Assembly: GCA_965655625.1 (NCBI GenBank)
Contig: CBFHHA010000019.1
Location: 1 to 43,187, forward strand
Origin: CAJJDF01 sp965655625
GTDB taxonomy: Bacteria > Bacteroidota > Bacteroidia > Flavobacteriales_D > CAJJDF01
Length of the DNA: 43,187 nucleotides
Direction: 5' to 3'
Positions 39,895 to 43,187 of this stretch are shown piece after piece; positions within the stretch are counted from its first letter, which is position 1; every line of letters starts with the position of its first letter. The notes under the pieces were generated by a model. That model had not been told where the DNA came from. It saw only the letters and a program-made list of their open reading frames with translations, and ran no database searches. The position numbers and the translations under genes are program-made.

Positions 39895-41379
39895 ATGACC
39901 CAAGCAACCCTCATTTTCCCTCATCAATTACATTCAGATATTTCTGAACTAGAAAAAAGCGCACCCGTTTATTTAATTGAAGAACACTTGTTTTTTAGCC
40001 AATATAAATTTCATAAACAGAAAATTGCTTTCCACAGAGCTACCATGAAGTTTTATGAAAGTTATTTGACCGACAAAGGATTTGCGGTAACTTACATTGA
40101 AGCCAAAGAAGAAATTTCGGACATAAGAAAATTCATCCCTTACTTGGCTCAAAAAGGAGTTGAAAAAATCACTTTCCGAAACCCCACAGATTATAACCTA
40201 GAGAAAAGGCTGGAAGGAGGATTGAAAGAGAATAATATGGAGAAAACGGAACTTTCAAGCCTATTGTTTATCAACTCGAAAGAGGATTTATTCACTTTTT
40301 TTAAACCCACAAAAAAGAAGTTTTTTCAAACCAGTTTTTATAAAAATGAACGGGCTCGATTGAATATTCTGATGGATGCAGAAGGACATCCGGAAGGCGG
40401 AAAATTAACTTACGATTCGGATAATCGGAAAAAATATCCAGCAAAAAAAACTCCTCCCGCCATTCACTTCCCTGAAGTAACCAAATGGCACAAGGAAGCT
40501 AAAAAATATGTAGAGACTAATTTTAAAGATAATCTCGGAGAACTAACTTCTGATACTTATTACCCCGTAACATTCGAACAAACAGAAACTTGGCTAAATC
40601 AGTTTTTGGAAACTCGTTTTCACGAATTTGGAGACTATGAAGATGCTATTGTGAAAGAAGAAATTTTCCTGAATCACAGCATGCTGACGCCAGTTATGAA
40701 TGTCGGATTTTTAGCTCCAAGTTATGTCTTGGATAAAGCCTTAGAGTTTGGCAAAAACAACAATGTTCCATTAAATTCATTGGAAGGATTTGTCAGGCAG
40801 ATTATGGGTTGGAGAGAATTCATAAGAGGGATGTACGAAGCCAAAGGCCGAGAGTCTCGAATCAAAAATTACTGGGGATTTACCCGCAAAATTCCTGGTT
40901 CATTTTATGATGGAACCACGGGAATTGTTCCTGTGGATGATACGATTAAAAAAATCCTGAAAACCGGATATTGCCACCACATTGAGCGATTGATGGTAAT
41001 TGGCAATTTTATGTTATTGTGCGAGTTTGATCCAGACGAAGTATATCAATGGTTCATGGAATTATTTATTGATTCCTACGATTGGGTGATGGTTCCCAAT
41101 GTGTATGGAATGAGTCAATTTGCAGATGGCGGTTTCTTTGCCACCAAGCCCTATATCAGTGGAAGTAACTACGTGATAAAAATGAGTAATTACAAAAAAG
41201 GAGCCGATTGGCAGGCTACTTGGGATGGATTATTCTGGAGGTTTATGCACATACACAGAGAGTTCTTTGTGAAAAACCCAAGACTTGGAATGTTGGTTAG
41301 GAATTTTGACAACCAATCTCCTGAAAAGCGGAATGGGCACCTGGAGAAAGCGGAAGAGTTTTTGAAAGGAATGAAATAA
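39895..41379 (+). CDS. FeS-BCP/PhrB-type cryptochrome-photolyase family protein lacking C-terminal cluster cysteines
   Basis: 494 residues. The layout matches the deoxyribodipyrimidine photolyase-related (PhrB, prokaryotic 6-4 photolyase) family: an N-terminal domain TLIFPHQL...VYLIEEHLFF with KIAFHRATMKFY, and a FAD domain with FVRQIMGWREFIRGMY, GYCHHIERLMVIGNFMLL and PNVYGMSQFADGGFFATKPYISG. Known members bind a 4Fe-4S cluster with a CxxC pair and a further Cys in the segment after MSxY. Here it reads MSNYKKGADWQATWDGLFWRF: no Cys, and shorter. So the cluster is probably absent. It may repair 6-4 photoproducts or act as a light sensor. Confidence 0.9.
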   Translation: MTQATLIFPHQLHSDISELEKSAPVYLIEEHLFFSQYKFHKQKIAFHRATMKFYESYLTDKGFAVTYIEAKEEISDIRKFIPYLAQKGVEKITFRNPTDYNLEKRLEGGLKENNMEKTELSSLLFINSKEDLFTFFKPTKKKFFQTSFYKNERARLNILMDAEGHPEGGKLTYDSDNRKKYPAKKTPPAIHFPEVTKWHKEAKKYVETNFKDNLGELTSDTYYPVTFEQTETWLNQFLETRFHEFGDYEDAIVKEEIFLNHSMLTPVMNVGFLAPSYVLDKALEFGKNNNVPLNSLEGFVRQIMGWREFIRGMYEAKGRESRIKNYWGFTRKIPGSFYDGTTGIVPVDDTIKKILKTGYCHHIERLMVIGNFMLLCEFDPDEVYQWFMELFIDSYDWVMVPNVYGMSQFADGGFFATKPYISGSNYVIKMSNYKKGADWQATWDGLFWRFMHIHREFFVKNPRLGMLVRNFDNQSPEKRNGHLEKAEEFLKGMK

Positions 41380-41393
41380 TAACAATTGAGCTA

Positions 41394-41408
41394 AAACCTG
41401 TTAGGTTT
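41394..41408. terminator. Short palindrome after the PhrB-like gene
   Basis: AAACCT-GTT-AGGTTT, the complement-loop version of the hairpin downstream of icd. It lies 15 bases past the stop but lacks a long T-tract, so termination is uncertain. The rest of the 136-base gap to yicC shows nothing. Confidence 0.4.
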
Positions 41409-41515
41409 AATAAAAAATTCGAACTTTATAACTCCCACGAAGCTGCCATTAAAGCCTGCTGACATACTATAAAAGGGAACTTGGAGGATGATTCTTTCAA
41501 TAATAGAATGCAGAA

Positions 41516-42391
41516 TTAAAGCGTATTCAGTATCTGTTCCTTAATTTTCTCTAGCTGATCTTTCATTTCCACCACAATTTTTTGAATCTCTTGGTGGTTG
41601 GCTTTTGAACCCAAGGTGTTTACTTCTCTTCCTATTTCTTGAGCGACAAACCCTAGTTTTTTTCCTTGAGATTCTGGGTTGTTCATGATGTCGATAAAAT
41701 ATTCCAAATGTCCAGAAAGTCTCACTTTTTCCTCTGTTACATCATATTTTTCGATAAAATAAATCAATTCTTGCTCAAACCTGTTTTGGTCAAATTGTGG
41801 GCTGTCGAGCTTTTCTTCTAGGTTGGATTTTAATCGAGCTTTTACCGTTTCAATTCGTTCTCCTTCGTATTTTTCAACTTCTTTCAGCAACTCGCCTATT
41901 CGGTTGATGTTGCCAGTAAATTCTTTGTGCAAAGCTTCTCCCTCTCTTTTTCGGAACTCTTCAAAATTTCTCACAGCTTCTTCAATCATTACCTCCACAG
42001 CTTTCCATTCTTCTGGGTCCAGCTCTTCTTTTTCTTGGCTATAAACCTCCGGCATTTTCATAGCAAGTTCCATTAACTTGGCGTCATTATCTATTCCAAG
42101 TGAAGTTGAAAGGTCTTTTAAATCATTGAAATAAGTAGTGACCACTTCGTGATTTACCTTAGCCGAATTACTCTTTGGTGGCAATTCTACATAAATATTA
42201 AAATCTACTTTTCCTCTCCCAATCAACTTCGATAGTTTTTTGTTAAGAGTCAGTTCATTCTCACGATAAAATCCTGGCATACGCATGTTTAAATCAAAGT
42301 ACTTACTGTTCAATGATTTGATTTCGATACTTATTTTTTTGTCATTGTAAGTTCCGGTCGTTTTCCCGTAACCTGTCATAGATTGAATCAT
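41516..42391 (-). CDS. yicC: YicC-family endoribonuclease
   Basis: 291 residues, the normal size. The N-terminus MIQSMTGYGK and IEIKSLNSKYFDLNMRMP are diagnostic, as are GRGKVDFNIYVE, the charged coiled-coil middle, and the C-terminal block QGKKLGFVAQEIGREVNTLGSKANHQEIQ. YicC proteins are endoribonucleases that act on structured RNA in E. coli; the role in this phylum is untested. The gene is transcribed leftward, convergent with the photolyase cluster. Confidence 0.94.
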   Translation of the reverse strand: MIQSMTGYGKTTGTYNDKKISIEIKSLNSKYFDLNMRMPGFYRENELTLNKKLSKLIGRGKVDFNIYVELPPKSNSAKVNHEVVTTYFNDLKDLSTSLGIDNDAKLMELAMKMPEVYSQEKEELDPEEWKAVEVMIEEAVRNFEEFRKREGEALHKEFTGNINRIGELLKEVEKYEGERIETVKARLKSNLEEKLDSPQFDQNRFEQELIYFIEKYDVTEEKVRLSGHLEYFIDIMNNPESQGKKLGFVAQEIGREVNTLGSKANHQEIQKIVVEMKDQLEKIKEQILNTL

Positions 42392-42454
42392 AGTGGTAAT
42401 TTTGTGAGTGTAAAGGTAGAGTTAATTTTACTATTTTTTGTTTTCAAAGCTAAC

Positions 42455-42670
42455 TTCCCTTTGTCATTCTCACGAAAGTGGGAATCTTATTCATCCGTAT
42501 TTCATTGGCCTTTTCTTCTTTTTGCTCCCGATGAATCGGGACAGGCTTTGACACAAAAAAACGAATCAAAAAAAACGCTAGGCTTCATTTCACTCCGTGT
42601 TTTTAACTTATATTTTTCGATTCGGTCGGTGATTTCCTCCGCAAGCTCCGGAACTTCCTCTCTCATTCAC
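42455..42670. repeat. Gene-free stretch with GC-rich palindromes, probable dispersed element
   Basis: The 414 bases between yicC and the EamA gene hold no credible gene. Palindromes TTCTCAC/GTGGGAA (42469-42486) and TCCCGAT/ATCGGGA (42526-42541) resemble the unit at 22888-22909. The following stretch (GGCTTCATTTCACTCCGTG) has the look of an interspersed repeat, but no second copy exists in the window. Confidence 0.35.
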
Positions 42671-42805
42671 GAAAAATATTGCATCAAAAACACTGCTTGA
42701 AATAAGGCCGACAAAAATCAATCATCTAAAAAAAGAATGCATCATTGAAGAGGTTCAAGAGTAATCAGTTTATAAACTATTCAGAACTATCCATAAGCAA
42801 TCCCT

Positions 42806-43187
42806 TTAAGTCAAAACCTTCTTACTCCTACTTGTGAGATAAACGCCCACAAAAATCAATAAAGTACAGACTAATTTATCCCAAGTAATAGCCGAGGCAT
42901 AATTGCTCTTGGTATTTACTATGCTTATCCCAAACCCCATAAGCATGGCAAAAACAGGTTGTAAATAAATGTAACTACTCGCAATAGTTGGAGACAATTG
43001 CTTGACAGCAAAAATATTGAACAAATACGTGCAAAAAGTAGTGAACACAACGATAAAAGCGATGGATCCCAATACCATGGGAGGAAATCCAAAACTAAAA
43101 TCTTGAACATCAGAAATCCCGAAAGGAAGCACCACAAAAAAGGCAAAAGTAAACATGTAACTGATTACGGTTAGTGGTTTGTACTTG
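42806..43187 (-). CDS. EamA/DMT-superfamily transporter, C-terminal part (5' end outside window)
   Basis: The frame runs from the right window edge (the first codons read KYKPLTVISYMFTFAFF) to a stop at 42806, about 127 residues. It contains four hydrophobic helices, GSIAFIVVFTTFCTYLFNIFA, then VKQLSPTIASSYIYLQPVFAMLMG and a C-terminal VCTLLIFVGVYLTSRSKK. This is the second half of a ten-helix EamA permease: the SPTxASxxxYLxPVFAxLxG motif is typical. The likely role is export of metabolites or amino acids; no substrate can be named. Confidence 0.85.
   Translation of the reverse strand, partial: KYKPLTVISYMFTFAFFVVLPFGISDVQDFSFGFPPMVLGSIAFIVVFTTFCTYLFNIFAVKQLSPTIASSYIYLQPVFAMLMGFGISIVNTKSNYASAITWDKLVCTLLIFVGVYLTSRSKKVLT

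Noticed and set aside
42383..42700. 105-codon plus-strand frame after yicC.
   Set aside because: It runs through palindromic, probably repeated DNA, and its translation shows no domain or sensible composition.
1..43187. tRNA or rRNA genes.
   Set aside because: Looked for cloverleaf-like stretches with GTTCRA loops in the intergenic regions and saw none; rRNA signature sequences are also absent.

Overview
The window reads as chromosomal DNA of a Bacteroidota bacterium, most likely a marine or aquatic member of the Flavobacteriales; I cannot fix the genus by eye. Reasons: AT-rich sequence, promoters of the TTTG-N19-21-TAnnTTTG type, a 288-residue RpoD without region 1.1, the rpsO-pnp-rpoD order, an alternative complex III cytochrome subunit (ActA), a type IX secretion sorting domain, and several families largely confined to this phylum (DUF4837, DUF5362, DUF6435, TIGR03643).

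Layout. 1-3936 (leftward): 5' part of actA, gatC, plsC, a lipoprotein and a LuxE-like acyl-protein synthetase. 3949-8232 (rightward): a small lipoprotein, an MltD-like lytic transglycosylase, a DUF4837 lipoprotein, a QueD/PTPS enzyme, and a protein that is only the N-terminal metal-binding part of a CcoI/FixI copper ATPase. 8244-8891 (leftward): a NarL/LuxR response regulator lacking the phosphoacceptor Asp. 9166-15627 (leftward): one tight operon, SpoIIM-like fusion protein, DUF4129, DUF4350, MoxR ATPase, DUF58. 15849-24433: housekeeping genes rpsO, pnp, rpoD, a DUF5362 membrane protein, monomeric isocitrate dehydrogenase, queG (leftward) and a cold-shock-domain protein, most with clear hairpin terminators.

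24434-32250 is an accessory island. It carries a 1217-residue Mrr-like nuclease/SF2 helicase with about eight C-terminal helicase-associated repeats, then a GH16 glycoside hydrolase, a lipoprotein, an S74/T9SS protein and a small membrane protein. Two copies of a ~131-bp element, each with a hairpin kept by a compensatory base pair, lie just upstream of the helicase and of the GH16 gene. Three long imperfect palindromes with shared end motifs lie just downstream of accessory genes. The arrangement looks like gene cassettes, but no recombinase gene is present.

32288-41379 is a light/DNA-repair cluster: SDR, TetR regulator, ABC1/UbiB-type kinase, DUF6435, SRPBCC, TIGR03643, three photolyase/cryptochrome-family proteins, a flavin reductase and DUF2256. 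The three photoreceptor-like proteins are each unusual: one seems to have its two domains in swapped order, one lacks conserved Trp and Asn positions of the FAD pocket, and one belongs to the iron-sulfur photolyase family but lacks the C-terminal cluster cysteines. Gene ends here are studded with inverted REP-like palindromes. A spaced inverted motif, TGTTTAA-N16-TTAAACA, abuts the first gene of this cluster and occurs twice upstream of rpoD, which suggests shared regulation. The window closes with yicC and the 3' part of an EamA transporter, both leftward.
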